DNA from: Prevotella sp. E2-28
GTDB taxonomy: Bacteria; Bacteroidota; Bacteroidia; Bacteroidales; Bacteroidaceae
Assembly: GCF_022024055.1 (NCBI RefSeq)
Contig: NZ_CP091788.1
Span: 124,001 to 188,000 of the forward strand
Reading direction: 5' to 3'
Length of the DNA: 64,000 bases
The notes under the pieces are model-generated. The model was not told where the DNA came from. It made no database searches and saw nothing but the letters and a program-made list of their open reading frames with translations. Shown here piece after piece: positions 38,199 to 45,840 of the stretch. The translations under genes were made by a program, and so were the position numbers. Positions within the stretch are counted from its first letter, which is position 1. Every line of letters begins with the position of its first letter.

Positions 38199-38233
38199 GG
38201 GCCTGCATTCGTTTTGTAATGCAGGCCCTTTTT
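38199..38233 (+). terminator. Terminator after the second OmpH gene
   Basis: Perfect 11-bp stem GGGCCTGCATT/AATGCAGGCCC with an 8-nt loop and five T. Confidence 0.9.
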
Positions 38234-38300
38234 GCAACTTTCCAAGTTATAAATATTGAGAAAAAAACTCAATTCATTTCGTTATTTGGGAAAATATGCC

Positions 38301-38308
38301 TAATTTTG
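38301..38308 (+). promoter_or_regulatory. -7 element (TAATTTTG) of the ompH3-murI unit
   Basis: TAnnTTTG match 33 bp before the ATG at 38341. Confidence 0.65.
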
Positions 38309-38340
38309 CGGCCGAATCATTAGAATATTTATAACAAGAT

Positions 38341-38862
38341 ATGAAAAGAATTCTTTTAGTGATATTCGCCTGTATCGCATTGACAGCGCAGGCACAGGTG
38401 TCAGATAGCGCACAGGTCGTCAAGTTTGGATATCTGAGTTATGAATCCGTACTGAAGACGATGCCCGAGTATGGTGCTGTGATGATGCGTATGGATTCAT
38501 TGCGCAGTGCATTCAATGCGGAGATGCAGCGCGTGGAGAATGAGTTCAATCGTAAATACGAGGACTTCTTGGAAGGTCAGAAGGACTTTCCACGTACTAT
38601 CCTTCTGAAGCGTCAGACAGAACTTCAGGAGATGATGCAGAAGAATCTTTCTTTCAAGCAGCAGTTGCAGAAAGAACTGACAGATACTGAGGCCCAATTG
38701 ATGGCTCCGTTGCGCATCCATCTGAATGAGGTCATCGCTACTATCGCCCGCGAGCAGAAGTTGGCACTGGTTATTAATACCGACGCTAATGCCTGTCCGT
38801 TTATTGAGCCTATGCTGGGCGTTGATTTGAATAGTGCCGTTATCACAAAACTGGGAAAATGA
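38341..38862 (+). CDS. OmpH/Skp-family periplasmic chaperone (third of three)
   Basis: 173 residues, signal peptide ending AQAQ, then VVKFGYLSYESVLKTMPEYGAVMMRMDSLRSAFNAEM, coiled coil (about 50-120) and C-terminal strand LALVINTDANACPFIEPMLGVDLN. It is transcribed from its own promoter after a terminator and overlaps murI by four bases (ATGA), so it is translationally coupled to peptidoglycan precursor synthesis rather than to bamA. Confidence 0.88.
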   Translation: MKRILLVIFACIALTAQAQVSDSAQVVKFGYLSYESVLKTMPEYGAVMMRMDSLRSAFNAEMQRVENEFNRKYEDFLEGQKDFPRTILLKRQTELQEMMQKNLSFKQQLQKELTDTEAQLMAPLRIHLNEVIATIAREQKLALVINTDANACPFIEPMLGVDLNSAVITKLGK

Positions 38863-39695
38863 AACTTTCGCAGGTCCCTGGTCCCATAGGTGTCTTTGAC
38901 AGTGGTTATGGCGGACTGACCATCCTTCATGGCATCCGTCAGTTGTTACCTGAATACGATTATCTGTATCTGGGTGATAATGCGCGTGCCCCTTACGGAC
39001 CTCGTTCCTTCGAAGTTGTCTATGAGTTTACCCGTCAGGCTGTGTTGCGACTGTTTGAGATGGGATGCCATTTGGTTATCCTCGGATGTAATACGGCCTC
39101 GGCTAAGGCCTTGCGCACCATTCAGCAGGTCGATCTGCCCAAATGGGATCCTGATCGCCGTGTGCTGGGTGTTATCCGTCCTACGGCAGAGGTGATTGGC
39201 GAGCTAACTAAGAGCCGTCATATAGGTGTGCTGGCTACTGAGGGTACCATCAAGAGTGAAAGTTATAATCTTGAGATTCAGAAACTGCATCCCGATATTC
39301 AGGTGTCGGGTGTGCCTTGTCCTTTCTGGGTGCCGTTAGTGGAATATAACGAGGCAGATTCTCCTGGTGCTGACTATTTTGTCAAGAAGTGTATAGATCA
39401 GGCTATGCATCAAGACCCATTGATTGACACACTCATACTGGGCTGTACCCATTATCCGCTTCTCATGCCGAAAATCTTGAAGTATCTGCCTGCAGGTGTA
39501 AGGGTAGTGCCTCAAGGTGAATACGTAGCTGAGAGCCTGAAAGCATATCTTCAGCGCCATCCGCAGATGGAACAGCATTGCTCAAAAGGCGGCACAGCCC
39601 ATTATCTCACTACCGAGAATCCTGAGAAGTTCAAAGACCAGGCTCTGATATTCTTACATGAGCCTGTAGAGGTAGATAAGATTACCTTAGTTTAG
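38859..39695 (+). CDS. murI: Glutamate racemase
   Basis: 278 residues; makes D-glutamate for peptidoglycan. Both catalytic cysteines are present: Cys77 in LGCNTASAKAL and Cys196 in LGCTHYPLL. The N terminus PIGVFDSGYGGLTILHGIRQLLP and YLGDNARAPYG are standard. It overlaps the upstream ompH by four bases and, at the 3' end, the convergent permease gene by nine bases, with no terminator between. Confidence 0.95.
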   Translation: MKLSQVPGPIGVFDSGYGGLTILHGIRQLLPEYDYLYLGDNARAPYGPRSFEVVYEFTRQAVLRLFEMGCHLVILGCNTASAKALRTIQQVDLPKWDPDRRVLGVIRPTAEVIGELTKSRHIGVLATEGTIKSESYNLEIQKLHPDIQVSGVPCPFWVPLVEYNEADSPGADYFVKKCIDQAMHQDPLIDTLILGCTHYPLLMPKILKYLPAGVRVVPQGEYVAESLKAYLQRHPQMEQHCSKGGTAHYLTTENPEKFKDQALIFLHEPVEVDKITLV

Positions 39696-40916
39696 TAGGC
39701 GTTTGGAGAAGTAATGTACTGGATACCAAACGCTGAGGAATCCTACAGCTAATACCGTAATAAAGATGATGATGATATCCCATGGGTGTACGCTGACGGG
39801 ATAAGCATTGATAACGAAGGCACCTTCGCTGCTGCCCAGTGAGATAAGGCCAAAGGTCTGCTGAAGCCAACAGAGCAACAGACCAATAATGATGCCTATC
39901 ACAGCACCAATAGCAGAGATGATACGACCTTCGAACAGGAAAATCTGCGTTATCTGACGATCGGTAGCACCTAGATTACGTAGCGTCACCACATCATCTT
40001 TCTTGTCAATAATCAGCATGGAGAGTGAGCCGATAATATTAAAGCAGGCTACCATCAGAATGAATGTCAGGAAGATATAGGCGATGAGCTTTTCTATCTT
40101 CATGATGCGGAAGGTTTCGTCCTGCTGCTCATAGCGATCCATTACCTGATATTTCTCACCTGCAATTTGTTTAATCTTTTCTTTTGTTGCCTCAAAGTCA
40201 CTACCCTGTTTCAGTCGCAGTTCAAGGGAAGAAATCATACCTTGCTGGTCGAAAATACGACGGGCAAAGCCAATACTGGTGAGTAGATAGTCGCGGTCGT
40301 ATTTTGCCTGTTGAACCTCGAACACCACGCCTGGCGAATAGAGCTCATCCTGAACGAAACCGTCAGCAGGGTCGCTCATGTCCAGTTGCCCCTCGCGGCG
40401 GGGAGCAAAGATTTGTAGTGGTTGGAGGTAATTCACTCCCAGCCCCAGTTTCTCTGACAATTGAATACCAGGGATGCCGTAATGCATGTCGGCTGCATGT
40501 AGTTCAAAGGTGCCGTCGCCATAAAGAATCTTACGGATGTGGGTCAACTGCTCAAAATTATCCTCTACACCCTTAACGTGAATCATGGCCTGACGACCAT
40601 TATAGACAGCCATAGCCTGATCTTCCACACATTCCGTTGCCACTGCAACCTCGTCTAAAGTCTTTATCTTTAGTAGTGCAGGGTCATCTGCAGGTGTGGT
40701 CTTTCCCTCTACGGGTACAATCTTCAGTTGGGGGTCGAAAGCCGTGAAAAATGAAGCTACTAAGTCGCTGAAACCATTAAACACGCTCAAGGTTACTACC
40801 ATAGCCATCGTGGCTACGGCAACGCCAAGCACAGAAATGCCACTAATGATATTAATGACATTCGTTGACTTCTTCGAGAAAAGATACCTACGAGCGATGT
40901 AAAATGGAAAGTTCAT
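39687..40916 (-). CDS. LolC/LolE-like ABC transporter permease
   Basis: 409 residues of the FtsX/MacB-PCD family. One N-terminal helix (about 20-45), a large periplasmic domain (about 50-270), then three helices (about 275-300, 325-350, 375-400). The opening NFPFYIARRYLFSKKSTNVINIISGISVLGVAVATMAMVVTLSVFNGF matches lipoprotein-releasing permeases, which pull lipoproteins from the inner membrane toward LolA. The ATPase partner is not next to it. It is last in the minus-strand run aroQ - methyltransferase - rbfA - this gene, 35 bp after rbfA. Confidence 0.85.
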   Translation of the reverse strand: MNFPFYIARRYLFSKKSTNVINIISGISVLGVAVATMAMVVTLSVFNGFSDLVASFFTAFDPQLKIVPVEGKTTPADDPALLKIKTLDEVAVATECVEDQAMAVYNGRQAMIHVKGVEDNFEQLTHIRKILYGDGTFELHAADMHYGIPGIQLSEKLGLGVNYLQPLQIFAPRREGQLDMSDPADGFVQDELYSPGVVFEVQQAKYDRDYLLTSIGFARRIFDQQGMISSLELRLKQGSDFEATKEKIKQIAGEKYQVMDRYEQQDETFRIMKIEKLIAYIFLTFILMVACFNIIGSLSMLIIDKKDDVVTLRNLGATDRQITQIFLFEGRIISAIGAVIGIIIGLLLCWLQQTFGLISLGSSEGAFVINAYPVSVHPWDIIIIFITVLAVGFLSVWYPVHYFSKRLLN

Positions 40917-40951
40917 GCGGTAGCAGATTTTTCACTCTTCACTTTTCCCTT

Positions 40952-41287
40952 TTACTTTTTGAGCAGCTCGTCAATGCGTTCAATGTAATCCAGTGAATCG
41001 TCGATGAAGAAGCGCAGCTCAGGCACGATGCGCAACTGATGGCGTACGCGCTGTCCCAGTGCATAGCGAATCTGCTGACTGCTCTTCTCAATGTTTTGCA
41101 GCAGTTCCTCGCCTCTCTCAGAAGGGAAGATGCTCAGATAAGCCGTGCAGATGCTGAGGTCTGGAGATATTTTTGTACGTGTTACGCTGACCATCACACC
41201 GTGCATGGCGCGTGTCTGCTCTTGGAATATCACGCTCAGCTCTTTCTGCAGCAGGCGTGCAATTTTGTTTTGTCTTGTTTCTTGCAT
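40952..41287 (-). CDS. rbfA: 30S ribosome-binding factor A
   Basis: 111 residues, single KH-like domain. RQNKIARLLQKELSVIFQ, VSVTRTKISPDLSICTAYLSIFP and LRIVPELRFFIDDSLDYIERIDELLKK are the three family blocks. It helps mature the 16S rRNA 5' end and is needed in cold adaptation. The order rbfA followed by a LolC/E-like permease is frequent in Bacteroidetes. Confidence 0.93.
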   Translation of the reverse strand: MQETRQNKIARLLQKELSVIFQEQTRAMHGVMVSVTRTKISPDLSICTAYLSIFPSERGEELLQNIEKSSQQIRYALGQRVRHQLRIVPELRFFIDDSLDYIERIDELLKK

Positions 41288-41334
41288 TTTATAACATTAA
41301 AGATTAAACATGAAACATTAAATCTTTTACTTTT

Positions 41335-41961
41335 TTATTTCTTTCTAATAAGTGTCAGTCCGTCACGCAGTGGCAGGATGACCTGTTCTACTCTTGTGTC
41401 CTGCGCTATATGGTCATTAAATCGGCGAATGCCCTGTGTCTGGTGGTCGCGGTCGTAGGCGGGGTCAATGACATGACCGTCCCACAGCGTGTTGTCGGCT
41501 AGGATGAAACCACCGGGCTTTAGTATCTGAAGCACCATCTCGTAGGTCTCTACGTAGGTGCGCTTGTCGCCATCGATGAAAGCCATGTCAAACTCCAGTT
41601 CCAGTTTCGGTGCCTCTTTGATGGCATCGCCGATGATGAACTCTACCTTATCGGCCACGGGCGAGCCCTCTATCCACGGACGTGTAAAGTCCTCCTGCTC
41701 ATCGTTGATCTCGAAGGTATATACCTTTCCGCCTTCCTCCAGTCCCTCAGCCATGCAGAGAGCGCTATAGCCACTGAACGTGCCCACCTCCAGGATGCGC
41801 TTGGGGCGTATCATCTGCACCAGCATTTTCAGCAGTCGGCCCTGTAGGTGTCCGCTGGCCATGCGTCCGTGCAACATATAGATGTTGGTGGCGCGCCATA
41901 GACGATACAGATAGTCGGGCTCTGGCTCTATGTGGGAGAGGATATAATTATCTAGGGTCAT
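41335..41961 (-). CDS. O-methyltransferase (SAM-dependent)
   Basis: 208 residues, class I methyltransferase of the caffeoyl-CoA O-methyltransferase type (Methyltransf_3). SAM motif I is EVGTFSGYSALCMAEGL (about 57-73). The metal/SAM acidic pair is in FDMAFIDGDKRTYVETYEMVLQILKPGGFILADNTLW. In bacteria some relatives (TrmR) methylate wobble uridine of tRNA; which substrate is used here is not resolved. It overlaps the 3' end of aroQ by four bases, showing translational coupling. Confidence 0.88.
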   Translation of the reverse strand: MTLDNYILSHIEPEPDYLYRLWRATNIYMLHGRMASGHLQGRLLKMLVQMIRPKRILEVGTFSGYSALCMAEGLEEGGKVYTFEINDEQEDFTRPWIEGSPVADKVEFIIGDAIKEAPKLELEFDMAFIDGDKRTYVETYEMVLQILKPGGFILADNTLWDGHVIDPAYDRDHQTQGIRRFNDHIAQDTRVEQVILPLRDGLTLIRKK

Positions 41962-42374
41962 GGGCGTAGAGCCTCAATAGCTAGTCTATATGAATCCAGT
42001 CCGAATCCACAAATCACGCCCTTGCAGGCAGCAGAAATCATGGACTTATGGCGGAACTCCTCACGCTGGTGTACGTTAGAGATATGCACCTCTATGACAG
42101 GACATTTCAGCGAGCGGATGCAGTCGTGTAAAGCAATGCTGGTATGCGTATAAGCACCCGCATTCAGCACGATGCCGTCGCAAGTGAAGCCCACCTCCTG
42201 CATCTTGTTGATGAGTTCGCCCTCCACGTTGCTTTGATAGTAATCTATCTCAATGTCGGGGTATCTCTCCTGCAGTTTAGGCAGGAAAACTTCGAACGAC
42301 TCGCTGCCATAGATACCTGGCTCGCGCACCCCCAGCAGGTTCAGGTTTGGCCCATTGATAATCTGTATTTTCAT
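41958..42374 (-). CDS. aroQ: 3-dehydroquinate dehydratase, type II
   Basis: 138 residues from ATG 42372-42374 (MKIQIINGPNLNLLG). A longer frame to 42425 would begin upstream of the -7 element at 42396-42403, so it is rejected. Third step of the shikimate pathway. Catalytic Tyr22 is in the LGVREPGIYG loop; NAGAYTHTSIALHDCI and EVHISNVHQREEFRHKS carry the Asn, His and Arg of the active site. First gene of the operon. Confidence 0.95.
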   Translation of the reverse strand: MKIQIINGPNLNLLGVREPGIYGSESFEVFLPKLQERYPDIEIDYYQSNVEGELINKMQEVGFTCDGIVLNAGAYTHTSIALHDCIRSLKCPVIEVHISNVHQREEFRHKSMISAACKGVICGFGLDSYRLAIEALRP

Positions 42375-42395
42375 CTTCTCTTGGTTTATTGGATG

Positions 42396-42403
42396 CAAAG
42401 TTA
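42396..42403 (-). promoter_or_regulatory. -7 element (TAACTTTG) of the aroQ operon
   Basis: TAnnTTTG on the minus strand, 21 bp before the aroQ ATG. Confidence 0.65.
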
Positions 42404-42516
42404 CGAAAAAACGAGAGCAGAACAAAATAAATTCATTTATTTTTTATGCCGAGTGTAGTAACTTCGGCGAAGCCAAAGTTAAGAAATTTATTATGAAATC
42501 GCAAATTATCCAGTCT

Positions 42517-42813
42517 TTATTTCTTCATGGCCCATGTATTGGCAAGCACCAAAACGATGATGGTCAATACAACGACGATGCCTGCAACAGTCAGTCCTGA
42601 AGAAACCTCGTTTTTATCGTTGGGGATGAAACACAAAGGAGCTATAACAACTAACAGACCGCCTATCAATAGTCTCAGTCTCTTAATGTTTACCTTCTCC
42701 CTTTCTTCTTTTGATGCCGTATTATACCCAGCAATAAGCATATCGCCTTTTCCTGCGAGTACGATGACGCCTATTACAACCAGAATCGCTGCTATGATAC
42801 TCTGTACAATCAT
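42517..42813 (-). CDS. DUF3784-type small membrane protein
   Basis: 98 residues with three predicted transmembrane helices (about 3-20, 47-65, 74-94). GKGDMLIAGYNTASKEEREKVNIKRL between helices 1 and 2 is the DUF3784 signature, common in Firmicutes and Bacteroidetes. Function unknown. It has its own TATCTTTG -7 element 28 bp upstream. A weak hairpin downstream (42461-42481) may end it. Confidence 0.8.
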   Translation of the reverse strand: MIVQSIIAAILVVIGVIVLAGKGDMLIAGYNTASKEEREKVNIKRLRLLIGGLLVVIAPLCFIPNDKNEVSSGLTVAGIVVVLTIIVLVLANTWAMKK

Positions 42814-42841
42814 ATTTCCTTAGTCAAACAATTTTACATGG

Positions 42842-42849
42842 CAAAGATA
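42842..42849 (-). promoter_or_regulatory. -7 element (TATCTTTG) of the DUF3784 gene
   Basis: Minus-strand TAnnTTTG match 28 bp before the start codon. Confidence 0.6.
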
Positions 42850-42910
42850 GTACAATTTCTCCAATTCATATTACCTTTCCGCCGAATTTAACGATAGTTT
42901 AGAAATTAGA

Positions 42911-43005
42911 CCTCACACCCTCACATTTCTCCCAAAACCCAGTGTTTATGAGGTTTGAGGCGTGTGACCCTTTCCTGAGAAGGGTCACACAAAGGGTCAC
43001 ATCAC
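42911..43005. repeat. Left arm of a ~100-bp imperfect inverted repeat
   Basis: Begins CCTCACACCCTCACATTT and continues with AGTGTTTATGA, TGAGGC and TGTGACCCTTT blocks. The same blocks in the same order occur in reverse complement at 44290-44398. Inside the arm is an 11-bp perfect hairpin GTGTGACCCTT/AAGGGTCACAC (42962-42972 with 42980-42990). Confidence 0.85.
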
Positions 43006-43020
43006 TCCTCACACGCCGCC

Positions 43021-43986
43021 TCAAGCCGACTTCTTGGGAACGGCTTTGTAGAAGGCTACATGACTATGATCCACATATTCATAGCCCAACTCCTTCATTG
43101 TTCGCCCCAGATACATGCGGTTCTTCATAGTGACGTCCACAGAACTGAACTTCTCATGAATGATTTCCAGTATTTGCGCACAACTGATGGACTTCACCTG
43201 TTCGCCTTCTTTGGGTTTGCGAAAGCATACTTCCACAATCTTTGCCAGATCTTTCTCGCCCATAAACTCCTGGTTGAGTTGCTGAATACGCGCCACCTCG
43301 TCATTATTAAACCAATAGGGTGCTTTCTGCTCACGTAGCTCATAGACCACCTGTGCATAGAGCTGCTCATAGTCTATCTCTCCTGAGTTGTCAATATACT
43401 GCCCCTGCGGAATCTGCAGACAGATATAGCGACGACTACCCGTGACGTCCGACAGCGGATGGGGATTATTCGTCGTTGAGACGAACGAGGCAAAGCGGGC
43501 GCGGTCTTCCTGAGCGCAGCCATAGATAGGACGTCCGTTCATCTGAAGCCAGTGGGCCACCGATGAGCGTAGCCAGATAGAGAGAAACGCCAGCTGCTCA
43601 GAACTGATGCCTGGCAGACGTGAGAAGAGCTGAGCCACGTGGTTCTGTCCGTCCCACTGTGGCAGATGGTCCAGGTATTCGCGGATAGGGTTATACGCGC
43701 ATACCTCTTCAGAATGAATATATTCCACGATGTCCGTCTTGGGATTACTGCCCTCGCAGATATCCTCGCGCTTGGCACGCAGGATGATGCTGTTCAGGGC
43801 CTCCTGGGTCAGCGGACGATAGTCGGATGAGTGACCATCAGCCGACTTCGTGGCGAACTCCACCTTTCCGTTCAGAAGATTACGACGGAAACAGTAGTTT
43901 TCGGTTAGAAACTGTTCTGCGGCAAGCGCAGATACGACAGGAGCATTGAGTGCCCCACCATTGATGAGTACTTCGTTTTTGTTCAT
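43021..43986 (-). pseudogene. VapE/VirE-like (DUF3874-type) protein with the P-loop region deleted in frame
   Basis: 321 residues. The N-terminal part (about 28-145; YCFRRNLLNGKVEF, NPIREYLDHLPQWDGQNHVAQLFSRLPG, FLSIWLRSSVAHWLQM) and the C-terminal part (from about 150; NGRPIYGCAQEDRARFASFVSTTNNPHPLSDVTGSRRY, then DUF3874-like helices) match VirE-family ATPases. In that family roughly 100 residues with the Walker A loop (GxQGxGKT/S) and the acidic Walker B-like helix lie between those two blocks; here Met149 is joined directly to Asn150 (near base 43540) with the frame kept. So the protein cannot be a normal ATPase. It may be a decayed gene or a repurposed scaffold. It is enclosed by the inverted repeats at 42911 and 44398. 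Confidence 0.75.
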
Positions 43987-44044
43987 AAAAAGATTTTTAA
44001 TTAGTGTTTTTAAATGGTTTTAAGGTTCCCCGTCTCAGGTTATC

Positions 44045-44083
44045 CTTTGCAGTTGCACTTGTGTTTCAAATGCAACTGCAAAG
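44045..44083. promoter_or_regulatory. 13-bp inverted repeat over the promoter of the VapE-like gene
   Basis: CTTTGCAGTTGCA (44045-44057) and TGCAACTGCAAAG (44071-44083) are perfect reverse complements separated by 13 bp. The right arm overlaps the minus-strand -7 element TATCTTTG (44079-44086). Possible operator or transcript-start hairpin. Confidence 0.7.
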
Positions 44084-44086
44084 ATA
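44079..44086 (-). promoter_or_regulatory. -7 element (TATCTTTG) of the VapE-like gene
   Basis: Minus-strand TAnnTTTG match 93 bp before the start codon at 43986, partly inside the inverted repeat. Confidence 0.6.
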
Positions 44087-44199
44087 CAAAAAAATGGCCG
44101 GTTTGCAAGACTTTTCCCCAAAAAGTTGTGATTTCTTGCTGCATTTAACACTTCGTTTTGTAGAATAAATCAAGGGACTCGTAAGGTCTGAAAAAGTAC

Positions 44200-44271
44200 G
44201 CCCTTAGCGGACTCGCAGTCCGAAGCCGACGGACTCAGAGTCCGCCCCCTACGGACGGGCTTTTTGCAAGT
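44200..44271. repeat. GC-rich nested palindromes
   Basis: In an AT-rich gap, a GC-rich block contains GCGGACTC ... GAGTCCGC, an inner GGACTCGCAGTCC, a second GGACTCAGAGTCC, and GCCCTTAG.. with ..GACGGGC ends followed by TTTTT. It looks like a REP-type intergenic element or a structured terminator. The rest of the 43987-44707 gap holds the promoter palindrome, the right inverted repeat, a CGCCGAGTT/AACTCGGCG hairpin (44439-44465) and the ATPase promoter. Confidence 0.6.
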
Positions 44272-44289
44272 TTTTTAAACAGGTTGCAT

Positions 44290-44398
44290 CCTCATGTGAC
44301 CTTTCGTGTGACCCTTCATGTGACCTTTCTGAAAAAAGGGTCACATGCCTCAGTCTTCATAAACACTGGAGTTTTGAGAAAAATGTGAGGGTGTGAGG
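44290..44398. repeat. Right arm of the ~100-bp imperfect inverted repeat
   Basis: Reverse complement of the left arm at 42911. The outer 18 bases are identical, with small indels further in. It has extra TGTGACC units (three copies between 44294 and 44328). Confidence 0.85.
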
Positions 44399-44668
44399 CT
44401 TATTTGTTCTGTAAACTTATGACTTAGCAACAGAGAAACGCCGAGTTGGTGATCACAACTCGGCGAGTTACTATAAACGATTATTGATTTGGAAAATCGT
44501 GGAGACAGGCTTTGATCTCTTGGCAAGTGAAAGGAATTAATGAATCTGTTACGAAGGAATCAAGGTGATAGGTACTAGATTCGTTTTGAGTCTCTAATCT
44601 AAGATGGCATTATAAAGTTTGTGCTAAGAAAAAATTACGTTTTATTTGGTGATAACAGAAATAATCGT

Positions 44669-44676
44669 TACCTTTG
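44669..44676 (+). promoter_or_regulatory. -7 element (TACCTTTG) of the AAA ATPase gene
   Basis: TAnnTTTG match 32 bp before ATG 44708; it rules out the earlier start at 44621. Confidence 0.65.
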
Positions 44677-44707
44677 TACAGACTACGAAAAATTTCGTAA
44701 CGAAAAA

Positions 44708-45784
44708 ATGCGTAATATGGAAAATCCTTTTAAATTCGGCACAATCGTGGAAGAAGAGTACTTCACAGACAGAGTTCAAGAAGTGGCCTACATTGAACAG
44801 TTTATACAAAGTGCAAATCATTTGGTACTGATTAGTCCACGTCGTTTTGGAAAAAGCAGCGTAGTGGCTAAGGCTGTAAAACAAAGTGGTCGTAAAAATA
44901 TCACAGTAAACTTACAACAGGCAACCTCCGTCTCCGATTTATCAGCAAAACTACTAAAAGAATTATTCAAGGTGCACCCTTTGGAACGTGTAAGACATCT
45001 GATTACGCATTTCCGTGTGATACCTACTATATCAACGAATCCTTTGACTGGGTCTATGGATGTTTCATTTCAACCAGGTGTAGACGGAATCGTTCTGATA
45101 GAAGATGTGCTGACTTTGATAGAGAAAGCGCATTCAGAGCAAGATCGTATAATTGTGGTACTTGACGAGTTCCAGGAAATTCGTGACTTGGCTCCAAAAC
45201 TTGATAAGCAACTGCGTTCTATCATGCAAAAGCAGAAAAATATCAACTATATCTTACTTGGAAGCCAGGAAAGCATGATGACGGATATCTTTGAGGATAA
45301 GAAATCCCCATTCTATCACTTTGGAGAACTGATGCGTTTAGGCAAGCTACCTCATGAGGATTTTCATCAATACTTGTCGGAGCGTTTGGCAAATTGCTTT
45401 GTAGAGACCCACGAAGAATTAGCGGATAGGATTTTAGACTACACAGATTGTCATCCATATTATTCCCAGCAGCTAGCTGCCAATGTATGGCAGATAGGAA
45501 TGCTTCAGCCGTCAACTTCAGACCCAGTACAGAAAGCCATAGATTATATTGTAACAACCCACGGTCTAGACTATGAGCGTCTGTGGATGAATTTTAATAG
45601 GACTAATAAATGGATACTTCAGCGCTTGGTATCTAATAAGCCTTTGCAGTCAGGTGAGTATCGTACCAGTACTATTTATAGTGCATTAAAACGTCTAAAG
45701 AAAGATGGTTATGTCATCTATTCTGACCATTATGAATTGGAAGATCCGTTCTTTAAAGAATGGATCTTGACTAATAATAAGTAA
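44708..45784 (+). CDS. AAA-family ATPase (ATPase_2 type)
   Basis: 358 residues from ATG 44708 (44717 is also possible). The longer frame from 44621 would start before the promoter. The ENPFKFGTIVEEEYFTDRVQEV opening is typical of the archaeal-type ATPase_2 family (PF01637) found in many Prevotella and Bacteroides copies. Walker A is SPRRFGKSS (43-51), Walker B IIVVLDEFQE (Asp153-Glu154), and LLGSQESMM a sensor-like strand. The C-terminal region (about 265-358) looks like a winged helix (GEYRTSTIYSALKRLKKDGYVIYSD). Role unknown; no partner gene nearby. It is next to the inverted-repeat unit and may be part of the same accessory patch. Confidence 0.85.
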   Translation: MRNMENPFKFGTIVEEEYFTDRVQEVAYIEQFIQSANHLVLISPRRFGKSSVVAKAVKQSGRKNITVNLQQATSVSDLSAKLLKELFKVHPLERVRHLITHFRVIPTISTNPLTGSMDVSFQPGVDGIVLIEDVLTLIEKAHSEQDRIIVVLDEFQEIRDLAPKLDKQLRSIMQKQKNINYILLGSQESMMTDIFEDKKSPFYHFGELMRLGKLPHEDFHQYLSERLANCFVETHEELADRILDYTDCHPYYSQQLAANVWQIGMLQPSTSDPVQKAIDYIVTTHGLDYERLWMNFNRTNKWILQRLVSNKPLQSGEYRTSTIYSALKRLKKDGYVIYSDHYELEDPFFKEWILTNNK

Positions 45785-45840
45785 AACTATGAAGAAGCTC
45801 ACAAGGTCTTTGTTTCCTCTATGAATCACGGGGGGCATAC

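Noticed and set aside
42461..42481. AACTTCGGC/GCCAAAGTT hairpin as terminator of the DUF3784 gene
   Set aside because: One mismatch, tight loop and no T-run after it on the minus strand; left out as a feature.
42911..44398. Classical insertion sequence
   Set aside because: Long inverted arms exist, but no transposase frame and no recognisable target duplication were found, so it is reported as an inverted-repeat-bounded unit only.
44439..44465. CGCCGAGTT/AACTCGGCG hairpin as a terminator
   Set aside because: No T-run on either strand and no gene end close by; noted only as a structured element.
44621..44707. Earlier start for the AAA ATPase
   Set aside because: It would begin upstream of the TACCTTTG promoter element at 44669; the family-typical ENPFKFG start follows ATG 44708.
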